Below, one piece after another: positions 31,383 through 44,447 of a stretch of 64,000 nucleotides of DNA. The first letter of the stretch is position 1, and each line of letters opens with the position of its first letter. The stretch is from Dendrophyllia cribrosa (Eukaryota; Cnidaria; Anthozoa; Scleractinia; Dendrophylliidae): contig JAJLRJ010000005.1 of the NCBI GenBank assembly GCA_024195265.1, positions 36,003,105-36,067,104 on the forward strand. Reading direction: 5' to 3'. The notes under the pieces are model-generated. The model was not told where the DNA came from and made no database searches. It was given only the letters and a program-made list of their open reading frames with translations. A program made the position numbers and the translations under genes.

Positions 31383-33365
31383 CTAATTATTAGTACAACA
31401 CGTTCGAGGAACGTCATCTCAAAATTCTTGTGGCAGTGTACTCCAGTTTCGTTTATTGGTCTTCCTGCAAAGTTAATCCGACATACAGAATATCCACTGT
31501 TAATGAAACACTATCAATGGGCGTTTTCACCCGAATAAATGAAACGAGAAAAGATGCAATGTCGTCTTCAGTCTTAAGGAAAAAAATCAATGATAAAAAT
31601 GGAATTCCATGTAACAGTGGCACTCTCGTCAGATCATCTACTTGATAATATTATTCGGCTACACGTAAACACCTATTAAATATAGTATTGCTGCTATATT
31701 TTTAGTAGATAGTTCTATTTTAAAGCTAAATCAACCCCACAGACTAAAACCAACCAAAAAAAAAAAAAGAAATGCGGGGCTTGTGTATCGCTGTTTTATG
31801 ATTAAAATATCACTCATAGGTTAATTCGATTATATTTCTGAACAATAGTACAAGTTTTCGTACAGACTGACTGACAGTTGATTTACATTGGCCCAATAGA
31901 AATCAACGTTTGCTGTTTTGCTATTTCCCCAGGGCTGATATTCATTGCTTTTGCGTTCTCCTGGCATTTCAATCCCTACATTTGGAATAGAGAGGATAAA
32001 TAGAGTAGAGACGCAATATTTAGAGCTTCTACGTTATTTTACCTTTTCAGCTTTCAAATCGAATCGATAAGTGATAAAGTGAAACAATCAAAGTTTTTTT
32101 TTTACCAGTGTGTCAATCATTTACGTGGAACAAAATTGTTTTTTTCAGCTTTCTTCCGCTTACACTAGACTCGCATGTCATTTATAACACATTCATACGT
32201 GAAAAGTATTTAAATCAATGTTACCTCAAAATAAAATCTGAAATCCGAAGGTTTAAACCACTACGAAAAAATTAATTTATCGATTGAAGCAGTACTAGCT
32301 TCAATCTAGAAACCCATCTAGAATATTAAAGTAGTCAGCGAGACATCAAAATGTAAAAAAAAAAATGTATACGCATATCTTTCCCTATATACAGAAATAG
32401 ACCAAGATATACCTACAAACTTGCACGACAGAAAATGAATGTGAAAAGTATTGAGTACCTTTGAGAAATTGCGAAGGAAACAATGAGAAACCAAGGCATC
32501 ATTATTGCGGTTGTTATAACATATGAATAAACACAGCCTGTGTCAAAATAATTTGCGCAATGCTCGAATGTAAATAGAGAAATTAAATTCTATGCACCAT
32601 CTGCCTATTCCGTCAAGAATATCATGCAAAATCACTTAATGGCGCCGAACCTGAAAAAGACGCAATCACAAGACAAACTATTTGTGTAAACAACATGCTG
32701 TAAGAAATCTATCCCTGTCACAACGAGACAATTCCAACAATTTATTGAGATATCTTATGTATTCTTAAATGGGAAAACTTTATTCCCAAGAATCTCAATT
32801 AGTGCCGGACAAAAACAGCTTCGTTTCAATCAATGCCGCAAAAGGGCCATTTCCAAACTGTACCAACTCAGATTCACACTGTGCCGGTATGATGTAAACA
32901 TATTCTAAAGAAAATACAGGACAATAGAGACGACAGTAAATTCTCGAAGGAGGTCATGTCAGTCATTTTTCCAGTGAAATTCACATACAATAATCCGGAA
33001 TGTCCAACTAACAGACATTATCATTATTCACTGAACCTTTCTATATAATGACGGCTTTAAGAGGGCGTTTTGACAGACAGAGTACAAACTTGGAAATGTG
33101 TTTGCAGTTCTTATTATCGACGTAGGTTTATAACTGTTATGAAAAGCGCGATAAGAAAGTAACGTCGTTTCCACTATCGAAAGCTCTCTGAGGTAATGTT
33201 GCGGCCGTAAAACAGTTAAATAAAAGTAAAAACATTTAACAAAACAGTTGTAAGCTTCAATAAAGAAATTGAAGCGAACAAATATCCATGGGTCGACATG
33301 AGTATCCGCTTGACTACATGTTTTGGCCACTAGTCTCTGATCTCTGAGCAAATTAAGACACTCTA
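31383..33365. other. No gene recognised
   Basis: AT-rich. An open minus-strand frame at about 31430-31645 has no recognisable motif or splice support. It may hold upstream introns of the large gene. Confidence 0.4.
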
Positions 33366-34396
33366 CAGTGTGTTGCCCAGTTTCCGGCCAGTACCAGTTT
33401 CCGGCCAAAAAAAACTTATGTCCGTTATGTTCGTCGGAGTTTTAAATTTTTGTCCACCGAAGCATTCCGAAAGAAAGACGAACATTTCCGCTATACATTG
33501 GTGGTTTTGGCGCTCGTTTTGAACAAGAAACGGCCGAGGAAGGACAGGTTTTGTCCAGGTGATTAAACGTTTAGCGATTAATTTTGGTTCGTTTCACTGC
33601 ACATCAAAACTACCGTAGATTATCAAATAGTTCGTTTCACAGGAAATATCTCAAGGAGCTTCATAATTTTTGGACAAATGTTAGATTAAAGATGAAAGTG
33701 ATTAGGGAATCTATCATCATCAGCTAGAATAAGGCTGTTCCTGAAATTTTAGCAGTCAAACTCTCAGCGAAGATTTCGACCTAGTGTACCAGTTTCTGGC
33801 CACTAAAAGACACATTACTCAAAACCTATTTCTTTTTGAGTGAAAGAACCGAATTTTAAAATTTACTGGTCGAGAAATTAAAGATACATGTGTAAGTGTA
33901 ACAAAGATTACGAATTAACAACAGCTAATGCATGTATAGCGTGACTAAAAGTACGTAAGTCATATGTATTTGTTTAAGTAGTCTGTCAACATACCGCGGA
34001 AGATACGCTTCCGGGTCACTGAGGTCATACATATTTTGAATACTGAGTAAAACGGTAGATGACAAAGCTTAATATTGAAACTTGCCTGATATTTATAACT
34101 AGGCGACCACTATTATCAAGGGGCTTAAAAGTCGGTTTACTTCGAGAGGTTTCAAGGAAAATTTATTTTAAGTCGATGGCCGGAAACTGGGCTAGCTGGC
34201 CGGAAACTGGGCAACTTACTAGTTTTGCGAAAAATGGTATAATTTCTTTAATACTTGGGGAAAGCCGCCAATCATTGAACATTTTAAAGGTAAGTACATG
34301 AACTGTCTTTGAAAGGAAATTGAGAAATTTTCCGCACAAAAACAAGAAGTTATAGCGATTACAAACTAAAGTGGCCGGAAACTGGGCAACATACTG
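33366..34396. mobile_element. Tc1/mariner-like non-autonomous element, TA target
   Basis: The left end CAGTGTGTTGCCCAGTTTCC and right end GGAAACTGGGCAACATACTG are inverted, and both sides have TA (33364-33365, 34397-34398). A CAGT terminus plus TA duplication fits Tc1/mariner or pogo-type elements. The motif GGCCGGAAACTGGGCAAC recurs inside, at about 33394, 33788 (changed) and 34177-34217, as possible transposase-binding repeats. There is no transposase ORF. Confidence 0.7.
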
Positions 34397-35472
34397 TATT
34401 GGTGGTGCGATCGCTTATTCACTGAAAGCCGTGTTTGCACGTTTTCTTTTGCTGAATATAGGTTCGTTGACACACTTTATGTTCTGTGCACCAGAGATTC
34501 AATAACAGCTAAAGGAAGAAAATCTAAATTGGTAAATTTACTTTTAACAATTAATCTATTTCATTTGCGGGAAACTTAGGATTGCCGCGGTTGGTGAGTA
34601 CATAGCCCTCACTCACAGCTTGTGTGAAAATCTACGTCACTTTGTTAATGTGAGAATAAAAGGAAAACATCCAGTTCCAATTTTAGCAAAACCAACCTGA
34701 CAATACTAAATCTTTATTTTTTTCTTTAGTTACCCTATGCCAATTAAGACAATTAATGATTAAGTATCTGATATTACGAATTTAGATAAAAAGATTCATA
34801 TCAATAGCGTTTTAAAGTTCCAAACCTGAAATATTGCCTCTTGGTCTTTATTAAACTTATTAAACTTCGATCGTACTTACTGCTAAGCAGTACAGGACTA
34901 ACTACAAGTGAACGATTTACCTTATATTTAAACATTGGAACAGCTTCGCCGAACATCAAAGCTTTAACTTGTCTCATTAGCTGTGAGAGGGTTGTCCGAG
35001 TTGCTTGAGCCGGTGTGCGGCAAGGAAGGCATCTTATTAGGGGACAACTGCAGCTGCCATCTAGTAATTCTTAAAGCTTCAGGGATAGTTAGTAATTGTG
35101 TGGAAAATCATATTCAATCAGTAAGAGCCAATTTTTGTTTTCCGGCAACCGAAATTGTCGATACACGTAGAAAACATCACTTCCTCTTGGTCGAATTAAC
35201 AATAATTTATAACTTCGTTAGCGTTGATGGTTGATAATTGTTTAAAAGTTAAATATAGAACATAATCAATTCACATCACCAATAGATATTGAAAATTTTG
35301 AAAAGGATAGTAAATAATTCCTGTTTACAATAGTTTTAGCCGCGAGTTTCATTACAAATCCATTACAAACGGCATATGATGTGATCCTTCTTATTTCAGA
35401 TAACAGCACGATAATTCCATAATGTGTAAGGCCACATTTGGTATAGGATTTGATGGAGCCGAAACCAATTGT

Positions 35473-35513
<41 letters not shown>

Positions 35514-36295
35514 TGAAATTTAGAAATGTTTAGAAGCCACATTTATTTGAAGTCTGTCCCCTTTGAATTGTATTCATTACTAAACTGTAAAGGAACAACA
35601 ATGCATGACTAACAATTGAATACTGTATTATGTCATGTTCTGAAAAGGTCTAAGACGCTCTAAAATCAGTCTCAAATATATATAGCATTTTAAAATAAAC
35701 ATTTAATTTTTAGTAAAAATTAACAACAACAAAAAACAGTGAAAATCGTAAAAAAGTAATGTATCTTTTTAAAATCTTAACACAACGTGAAATTAAATAT
35801 GGTTTAAAATGAGTTGCTATTTAGATGTGATAAAAGAATATCGCCAATTTGGTCCGATTCGTATTCAGCGTAATGATTACATTCAGAAATCCCCCAAAAT
35901 ATCAATTACATTCACTATAGCTATACCTATACTATCTTCAGTTATCTTAGAAGAATTAATTATTGCCAATCGTTATTTATCCGCACAGCATTGTGAAATA
36001 TAAAAAAAACATTCCAATAATTATTCTGAAAGAAATAAAATCATATTTGATGATTCTAATTCTTCGTCTTAATTCTTCGCTATCTCATTTTAAACTATTC
36101 ATTGCACGGAAAATAATGCAGGATATACAAACCTATTAGCGGCAATAAAAACGGACTCAACGATTAACGGTGTAAGTATATATCACTCATCGCAATAAAA
36201 TATTCATGTTTCGGTGAACAAAATGATTATTCAGATTTGCCAAAGTTGCTAAACTAACTTGTCATTTATAAAACAATAACAGCTAATTAGCGAAA
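34397..36295. other. No gene recognised
   Basis: AT-rich. Short open frames at 34983-35234 and 35809-36003 have no recognisable motif and no repeat signature. Confidence 0.45.
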
Positions 36296-37826
36296 AAAGT
36301 TTGACACAACGTTTCGTTGTCGCCATGACATCATTTTCAAGTGAGAAAATAAAAATTCAAACTGACTTAATATATGCGGTGTAAGGTGATAAACGTAACA
36401 ATAAGTAACATATTTGGCACTGTAAGTGTGTGTGTGCATGGTAAGTATGTCTGAACAAATAGTTTTGCACGGATGGAGTCCAATTGCCTTTTCAGGCTAG
36501 GCTTCTTCTTCTTTATGAATAACATCTCATAAATTAAGCGGTCTAATTTTCCGTTGCATTTCTTGAGGACGAAAAAGTTACTGGTAAGGTTGGCAATGGT
36601 TATAATGCTGTGTTCGTTCTTGAGATGCTTGCCAATTGCTGAAAAACGCCGGTGTTCGTCAATACGTTGGTGTAAATGACGGCTAGTTTAGCCGACATAC
36701 TCTGCATCATACAGATCAAATTGATAAATTGTACACCACCACCGCGGATACCACGCAGCTCTTAACAACTTCTAATTTCATTGGACCTGGGTATCACGCA
36801 GCTCCGTATTGTTTTCAGGGCTAGAGTCCATTGTTGTGTTGTTTGTTCTATTGTTTTCACAGCAAATCAGAGAAGACCTTGCAAGAGCTGCGTACTGCTG
36901 GCATCAGTCGACTTTTGATCTTTAAATGGCAATACCACTCGGTGAACAGTGTTTTCGTTGGCGGGTAGTTGAGCTGGCACATCTCCAGACATCACTGGTG
37001 ACAAAGTGAGAGATGGTGGAGTTTATGAGGCATTCAGGGTACTTGAGGGAGGCGGTACGCACCTCTCGGAACGCCTCACAAGATTGGCTAAGAAAACAAT
37101 AGAACAAACAACAGAACAATGGACCCTAGACCTAAAAACAATACAAGTGCGTGATAACCAGGTCCAATGAAATTAGAGGTTCTGAAGAGGTGCGTGGCTA
37201 CTGACTTGAGGTTTGTAAATATCAACTTAAGGCGATCATATTCAGTTGTGAAAGACTCCCGTGTGGATGAGAGGCGAAAAGCGTGGTTCATCATGGTCTT
37301 GATAAGCGATTTCTTGTATCTTTTATCAACATGGCTTTGGTAATGGAGCAGTAGGTCAGTATTTGTTGGCGTCCGGTAAACATTGGGGGTGTGTAATTAA
37401 ATTCACAAATTGCACTTTCCCCCTAAGAATGGAAGTGTTCGAAAGTGATGCCGATGATATTCAAACAAGGGGATCACGCTGACTTATTAAACGCCCTATC
37501 TCTAAACATCTCATTACAATTAAGGGGGGGGGGGGGGGGGTCAAAAAAGTTTTTATTTTCTCGCTGGGGGAGGCAAAAAAAGTTATCCTTGATCTTCGAA
37601 GGGGTACAAAAAGTTCCAAACGTTAAGTTTCCCCATTTGCCAGCCCCCCTCCCCATGAATAATGAACACTCCCTTAAGTACTTCCATACCGACGAAAGGT
37701 AACTTATGATCGGATGCTTTCATCCACACCGCATATATAAAGTCAGTTGAAATTTTTATTTTCTCACTTGAAAATGATGTCACGGCGACATCGAAACGTT
37801 GTGTCAAACATTTTTCCCTAATTATT
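36296..37826 (-). mobile_element. Decayed Penelope-like locus with outward-facing 3' ends
   Basis: The ends 36296-36405 and about 37722-37826 are inverted copies (TTGACACAACGTTTCG with CGAAACGTTGTGTCAA). Each carries a GATGTC/GACATC-type stem next to GAAACG, as in Penelope 3' ends. Minus-strand remnants include MMNHAFRLSSTRESFTTEYD (37250s), LKYPECLINSTISHF (37030s) and a GIY-YIG relic DAEYVG then RIDEHRRF (36650-36710). A 90-bp inverted repeat, GGACCTGG...TTGTTCTATTGTTTTC, lies at about 36785-36860 and 37090-37170. All frames are broken. Confidence 0.6.
37525..37541 (+). repeat. Poly-G tract
   Basis: About sixteen consecutive G bases lie on the plus strand inside the decayed Penelope locus. 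The tract is sequencing-error prone and able to form G-quadruplexes. Confidence 0.8.
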
Positions 37827-40270
37827 ATTCTTAAATGTCTATCTAAATTTAATTTTCTACTGTAGCTGAAAATACTTTACCGCAGAGTAAGGGTATGTAT
37901 TTAGTCAATGTAAGCTAAATCCAGAAATTTAACACAAATATAACAGCAAACTTTTTCACAGGGTGCGATTTTGTTCAAAAAGTGGGGTTCATTTAAGCCC
38001 GATTATCACTAAATATATTTTATCCCATTAAAATCGAATTCTGTCATATTATTGCTAGATAATAGCTGTAAGTTTTCGCAAAGTTTTAGAAGGATAGCTT
38101 TAGAGCCGGAAAAGTTATGGGACAAAGTTTGTCATAGACGAGTGCGCCCGAAATAACAACGGAGCCACCTTAAATAACTGAAATTGTCTTTCAGAAAACC
38201 GTAGCTTGACTTTTTTCCCTGCTACCCAAAACCCACCAAAATGACACTGTTATCCTTTCGAAAAACTGAAGAGCCGTTATTTTTTTCCATGTTGTTGCGA
38301 AAAATTGAGCTAACTGTTTTCGATGTAGAAAACACTAATAATTGAAGTCTGAATATGTGAGGCGACTTGGGCCCACCGAACAAATATGTCATTGAAAAGA
38401 TTCATTGTATGTCGTTATCATTTCTGGGCACAACATTCTCCTTTTGTATTCAACTTACTCATCAGTGAGACCAATCACAGTCAGTCATTCCACTATTATT
38501 TCATGTTTTTTCAATGGACCAAATTCCGTGTATAACAAATGTTCAACTTGATATACTGTGTTACACTAAGACGTATAAAAATAGATGTATTAGTTATGTT
38601 ATTCTACTTTACTTCGTTGTATCGACGGTTACTTAGACGTTCTCAAAGTTTCTCTCATCCCATCTCACACTACACCATGTACACAACTGATGCATGCTAA
38701 CTGTTGTACAAGAACAGAACGATTACTAAAACATTTGGAGTAGGAAATACAAATATCCCGAGGTGTTCATAACTACTAGATACATTTGTAGATGCTACAG
38801 AGAGACATAAACTGGATGTTGGGAAGTTACGTTTTGTATCTAACTGAGCTTTTTACATTAACTTTTTTCCATCCCTAAAACAAAAGCTAAACAAAAAAAT
38901 CTAGTGATAATGTCCGAGCACCTTGTAGCCTCTAGTATCGCGAAAACGCTAACTGAATAAAATTAACACATGATTTTTCACCTTCTAAACTGCGTTGCTC
39001 GATCGAATCAACGTTCATGATATGACTTGTGATGTTGCCTTTTAAAACTAAGACGCGTATGTAGTGTATACATGGTCTTTATACATGAGGTGGGAATCAA
39101 TGCTGAAACGCAGACTCGGTCGTACCTGACAAATTGCCATCATCAGATCTGCTTCTTCTGTTCACACAAAGTTTTTTTTTGAGTGCGATAAAAGCGATAC
39201 CTTATACCAGCAGGCAAATTGTAATTGTCGTCGGTTATCACTTTCTTTAATAATATTAAATAAACATACTATTTTTTCATCATATTTAGCTTATTAGCTC
39301 GTGAAAGGAACTTCTTTGTAAATTTTATTTCATCTTTAGATTGACGACAATTAAACAAACACAAAAATCGCTCTCATATCTGATGATAACTGACCTGGCC
39401 TCCAAGCGAGACAGAAATCTGTAGAATAGCGGGCTCAGTCGCCAGCAGCCGGATCTCCAGCAGGCACTGATGATATGCAGAAAAAATAAATGGATTAGAA
39501 GGGATGTATCTTAAATAAAAAACGGCATGTTTTCTCGTCTTAATTTATTATGAAACAGCGTGCAAATCAGATCAGTAATCCGCTAAACATTAATGCTACT
39601 TTTGCTAGATGTCCGGAAGGAAATGAAAAATTTTTTTCCCGGAAGGCTAGCTCGGATGATATTGGTTGTTTATATGCTCCGGCTTCTTGGCTAATAATGG
39701 CAAGTCAGTTATTGAAGTTCTCTAGAATGTTACTTTTTGTTAGGCAAAATAGTCGACGAAACTTAATAATTACTATAATTACTAATAGCTAATAGCGGCT
39801 GCTCGATTCCAGTCTTTGTTATATTTCGGCGGCTTTTTTAGTGTATGATCATTCGATGTGTTTTTTCTTGTCACACTGAGTTCACCGGTCCGCGGAGAAT
39901 TCAACAGTGATTTAAAAGCTAAGGTTCCGAATGATTGAAATCCATTCGTTACCGCAGTACATGTAGTTCAATTTCTTCGTTATCTCTCAAGTCAAACGTT
40001 AATGTGACAATATGAAGCTAAAAAATCGACCATTTGCACTTTTTTCAATACGTGTAGTGCTCGTATAAATGCTTTGCGTGTTATTTTTCAGAGTTTGTTA
40101 TTAATTTAGAACATTCGTATTTTGCACAAGACAGGTTAACTTCTTTGGAAGGAAAATTAACACTTAAATTTAATTACCTTGAAACTTAACTCGTTTCTAT
40201 CGCCAAATCTCGCACATAATAATGATTCGTCACTTAGATTATTGCGCTGTCTTCGGCGAAAGCGGCCGCA
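37827..40270. other. No gene recognised
   Basis: AT-rich intergenic sequence. A frame at 39550-39792 shows no known motif. Confidence 0.45.
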
Positions 40271-40503
40271 ATGGCGGTGGTAAGTAAAGTAAGAAAGCGT
40301 AGGGCTGTTTATTACTACCCGTATAAAAAACCTTGGGAGATGTTTGAGAGCATTTTCCCAAAGGTGTATTTTTGTTAAAACAGCTTGACGTCTTGAAAGA
40401 AGAACTAAAAACGAAACTGAGGCAGCATGCTGATCGAAAACATGGACAGACTAAAGTGGTGGAAATGGATGATGCTGAGTTTGTGGCACACTTCCGCCTT
40501 TAA
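40271..40503 (+). CDS. Candidate two-exon mini-gene (42 codons) or truncated gene copy
   Basis: Exon 1 is ATGGCGGTG (40271-40279) in a G/C-rich patch with GTAAGT donor. A 104-bp intron ends in TTTTGTTAAAACAG. Exon 2 (40384-40503) stays open to a TAA and encodes LDVLKEELKTKLRQHADRKH and then VVEMDDAEFVAHF. The splice sites are good and the peptide is amphipathic and charged. I do not recognise the family. It may be the 5' end of a duplicated housekeeping gene, since no poly(A) signal follows closely. Confidence 0.35.
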
Positions 40504-40929
40504 CTTTCCCGCTTTCGATAAATTATGGGATTTTCTTCTCTTTGCATATTTGAAGGAATTTTCATTTTTCGGCGTAGCTCAAAGTTTTTTCTGATCATTT
40601 AGGCTTTCGGAGTGCTTGAGGTACTTGAGGACGTTATTTCTCGCAGCTCTCAAGACCACTGGATTACGACTCGCTTCCTCACGCAAGCTAAAAAACAAAA
40701 CTTACGTTTGCGCAGTTGATGTTTCCGGATTGGATAAGCCGCGAACTCATTTATACCAGCAAGTTCCCGTCTAACATAAAAGACGAGCCTTAAAGTCGTG
40801 GCTTGAATAAACCACGGCTACCTTAAGGCGCGGCCACAAAGTCGTTCGTTTATTTACCTTTCTTTTGTACGTTTATAAACAATAGCTCTCGGCCAATGAG
40901 CGCACGAGAAATTTTACAGTTATCGTAAA
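40504..40929. other. No gene recognised
   Basis: Nothing recognised between the mini-gene candidate and the BEL/Pao fragment. Confidence 0.4.
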
Positions 40930-41280
40930 AAGATATATATTATATAGCCCGTCCGTGTATACTCTGTATATAAAAGACGGAATACGCACATCCCCTCATT
41001 CAGTGAGAAAAATTTAACGCTTGACTCACGCTGGAACTGTTAGAAAACGCAAAAGAGAAAACTGTAGAGAACGACAGTCTGTTACCTCAGAAGGCGCGGT
41101 AAACCATTCCCGCAAGTCACAATTGTCAAACGTTCTCACTCGTGCAAAGTTACCGGAGCTCGAGCTAAAGAAATTCTACGGAAATACCACTGAGTGGTAT
41201 CCATTCTTGGAATCTTCAAAGAATCCCAACATGTATGGAGAGGGCAAATTCAAACATTTGAGTTTGCTTTTTTTAGCACC
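40930..41280 (+). mobile_element. BEL/Pao LTR retrotransposon fragment (gag start)
   Basis: A TATA-like CTGTATATAAAAGACGG at about 40965 looks like an LTR promoter. A frame from 41021 carries RAKLPELELKKFYGNTTEWY and PFLES, the L-P-K-L-x-L-x-x-F-x-G-(x)n-W-x-x-F motif of BEL/Pao gag. After KFKHL it breaks into AT-rich repeats (TTTTTAGCACC). It is a short remnant. Confidence 0.55.
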
Positions 41281-42149
41281 GTTATTGTTATTTTTAGCAC
41301 CGTCATATTGTTAGCACCGTCATTGTTATTTTGGACTTGAGGAGTGCAAATTTTCAGAGTGCAATTGAATAACTCAAAAGAAGATTTCGAAATCTTTAAA
41401 TTATATAATCTCCAGTGCGTCCAGTCAATGGCGGTTATTCAAGAAACGATTAGTTTTCTTCGTTTTTTTTTGTTCTAAGCCCTGTCATTGTTCTCTTGAA
41501 GATTATCTTTCGATCCGTTTGCAGGTCTCAGGTAGATTGAGATGATATACTGATGATTAATTTCTTCATGAACAGTGGTTGGATTTTTTTAAACACGAGG
41601 AAAGTTGGAGTCTAGAGATGAAAGGCATTACTTCCACGGTTTATCATCAGCACATCTACGAAATTAGTGTTGGTGCAGGTCCACGGATTAACAAATCCAT
41701 CTGCGGAAAGCATATGGAACAATTGTTTACTTGCGCCTTGAATTGAATTCTGGAACAGTTTGTTTCTTCGAAAACTAGATTGGCACTATTCTCCGCCTTG
41801 AGCTGCTGGGAACTCTCGTTCTAGCCCGATTGATCGGTACAGACTATTTTTACAACATTTCCAAATACATCGAACAATTTCTAATGGTTGGACTAAAAAA
41901 ATGCTCTCTGGTTGATCCGAGGTACAAACAAGTAATTTGTTCGAAATAGTGTAGCAGAAATTTGTCGTTTTGTGGAACCACTCACAGTGGCATTGGCCAA
42001 ATTTATATTACAGACGAATTATCCGTCTGGAATAGTATGATGCTCGCTTTCTAATGTTACTTCCCAGATGTTCTCGCGTCCCGAACTTAGTCATTATAAT
42101 TAAAGAAGGTAACAATTGGCTCTATAAGTGCTAGTATGGAGCTCCGCGA
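41281..42149. other. No gene recognised
   Basis: No feature seen apart from three short TTAGCACCGT repeats at 41272-41325. Confidence 0.4.
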
Positions 42150-42475
42150 GCGGGCCTTCCGCCCGCGAGAGCTCCGCTATTCTCGCTTCAGATCTTTCCA
42201 GGTCGTCTCGGTCGTCCAGATAGAAGTCAGTTCTATTCTAAATATTAGGTGGCGGATAGTTTTGTGTGCATATAATTAAAAACCTCCATGAAGTATAAGC
42301 CTATTCAAGTGACCGATCGAGGTCGTCCCGGTCGTCCCAGTCGTTTGCGATCGTCCGGTCGACAGATCGTCCGGTCCGTTTGCGATCGTCCGATAGTGTT
42401 CCTATATGATCGTTCCAGTCGTCTCGATAATTTTTGAAACGACTGGGACGACCGAGACGGCCCGGACGATTACAT
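42150..42475. repeat. GTCGTCC fold-back minisatellite
   Basis: Units such as GGTCGTCCCGGTCGTCCCAG and GCGATCGTCCGGTC recur between 42190 and 42425. They are mirrored by AAACGACTGGGACGACCGAG at about 42436-42471, giving a hairpin. A short GCGGGCC palindrome lies at 42140-42175. Confidence 0.65.
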
Positions 42476-43974
42476 GATATCTGTGTATCTATATTTAAAA
42501 CATTAAATACGGGATATTATATTATAAGCCCCAGGATTCAGTAACGGAAAAGAAAACAAGTGCAGTAGAAATAAACAACAAAATTTAGTGGCAAACAAAG
42601 TTAGCGGGGAGTTCGAGTCCCGGGGAAGGGGAAACTCCAATATAAAACTGACGGGGGTGCTCGTCGTACCTTTTAGGGGTCAAACTTTGTCCGCTTGGGG
42701 TGTTTTCTACAAATTTTCTAAGAAATACTTATTTACTGAAATACTATGCCATTTAACCTAAGAACGTTTAATTTGCAGGTTTAAATCTCCAAAAGAAAAA
42801 AAGGAACAACAAAATAACGTTTAGTCCCGGCTCGGCCTGTGCTAAAAAATTTGACGTTATGGTGTAGAAAATTTTAATAATACAATACACAGTTTCTCGA
42901 AAATTTCAACGGCAATTTCAATTTCAAACATTACAAGAAATTTTAACGGCAATAATCCCAAAAAAGTAAAAATCAGCACTACAATTGTGTATTCGTTTGT
43001 TTTCTTCAGTTTGCACTTAAAAATTTAAATAATATAGTAATATATAATTTTAAGTTTGGAATAAAGAGTATTTTCATATCCATGATGCCTATTTCTCCTA
43101 CTAACTACAAATGTTCTTTTCATTTTAAAAATCCTCAAATAAAAGTCTTTAACTTGCACTAAATGATATGAGGTTTATTATACAATGTTGAAATATTGAT
43201 ACTTCTCGATCGCTTAGGAGCTAGGAACGTGATACCAGAAGGGAATAATTAATCATTCTCTGTGTAACCAAAATGATGGAAAGAGACATCAATTCCTGGA
43301 CACATCAGTGTACCGGGAACAGGAAAAAAAACTTTTGGTCACTCACCTTTTGGAACTAGAGGACTTCGATCAACGTAGCTAATATTCAGCCGCGAAAGCT
43401 TGCGTGACACAATTTCGCACCGATTGTAGTTCCTATAAAGTTTCCCACATAAATTTTTCAGTTTCCCGCATAAAATAATATAACCTTGAAGCAAATATTC
43501 TCAAAACGTACTCTTTGCTCGGGATAAGTCATGAATAGCCTTAAATTCACGAAATATTCCTCCAAAATTGGGAATTTATAAGCTAAACTGAGCGGCTGCG
43601 GCGTGAGTTGCTGAAATTAGGTCATCACAAGGCTTGGACTATAAAAGAATTCCATATTAAACATATTTAAGAAGTAAAAGTGTTTGTCATATGATTATTG
43701 CCAAGAAAAAATAATAGTGTACCGCGAATGTACCTCAGATGTACAGATAAGAAGATGTCGATTTCAGTCGGCAAACACGCTGGAATGTCAAAGTTGTTTT
43801 GGCAGCTCTCCTGATCCACTTTTTGTTTATTTTGCATTGCGCGTTAAAAAGCGATACCAAATCCTGGGTACTTGAGAATTAAGTTATTTTACTGTTGATA
43901 TTTGATTTTAGAAATGGCTTAGAAGCTTTGCCTTTTTTCTTCAACACTTTTTTTTTCGTGTTGCTATTTTTGCG
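42476..43974. other. No gene recognised
   Basis: AT-rich. A B-box-like GTTCGAGTCC occurs at about 42611, without a convincing tRNA fold around it. Confidence 0.4.
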
Positions 43975-43982
43975 TAGCCCTT

Positions 43983-44439
43983 TAGGGGTTGACACATTAT
44001 GCTCCTAAAATCGAGTATTATGCTTTTTGGCATTGCCCTGAAAAAAGGACTATTATGCTCCAAATTATGCTCGACTGTTGCTATTATGCTCGTAATTATG
44101 TCATAAAAACAATTTCCCGGACCCCCGCGAAGCGCCTTAGGAGCCTGGCATAATGAGTGTAACCAGGCCTAAAGAGCTAAACCCGCTTGAGGATGCACTG
44201 GGAACAAGCCTACAGTGCTCAATAGTAATATAAACCACGTAGAACATTAAAATAGCTTGAAATTTTGTAGTTTTTACTTAATAAACGGACAATAGTAGCT
44301 CTAATAAAAGAAATAACTGTTATGTCGCAAAATGGCACTATTATGACGGCAAAATAGCACTATTATGCAGGCATTATGCTCGATGCTCCACCTATAGTAT
44401 TTTGCTCGAAATTATGCCGGCATAATGTGTCAACCCCTA
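43983..44439. mobile_element. hAT-type MITE with 8-bp target duplication
   Basis: The ends TAGGGGTTGACACATTATG and CATAATGTGTCAACCCCTA are perfect inverted copies. Both flanks are TAGCCCTT (43975-43982 and 44440-44447), an 8-bp duplication as in hAT elements. The interior has many TATTATGCTC motifs in both orientations and no ORF. Confidence 0.85.
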
Positions 44440-44447
44440 TAGCCCTT

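Noticed and set aside
31430..31645. Open frame, both strands, next to the first visible exon
   Set aside because: There is no domain motif and no phase-compatible splice donor before the stop. It may be chance.
42600..42645. tRNA or SINE suggested by GTTCGAGTCC
   Set aside because: There is a B-box-like match only. No acceptor, D or anticodon arm could be folded around it.
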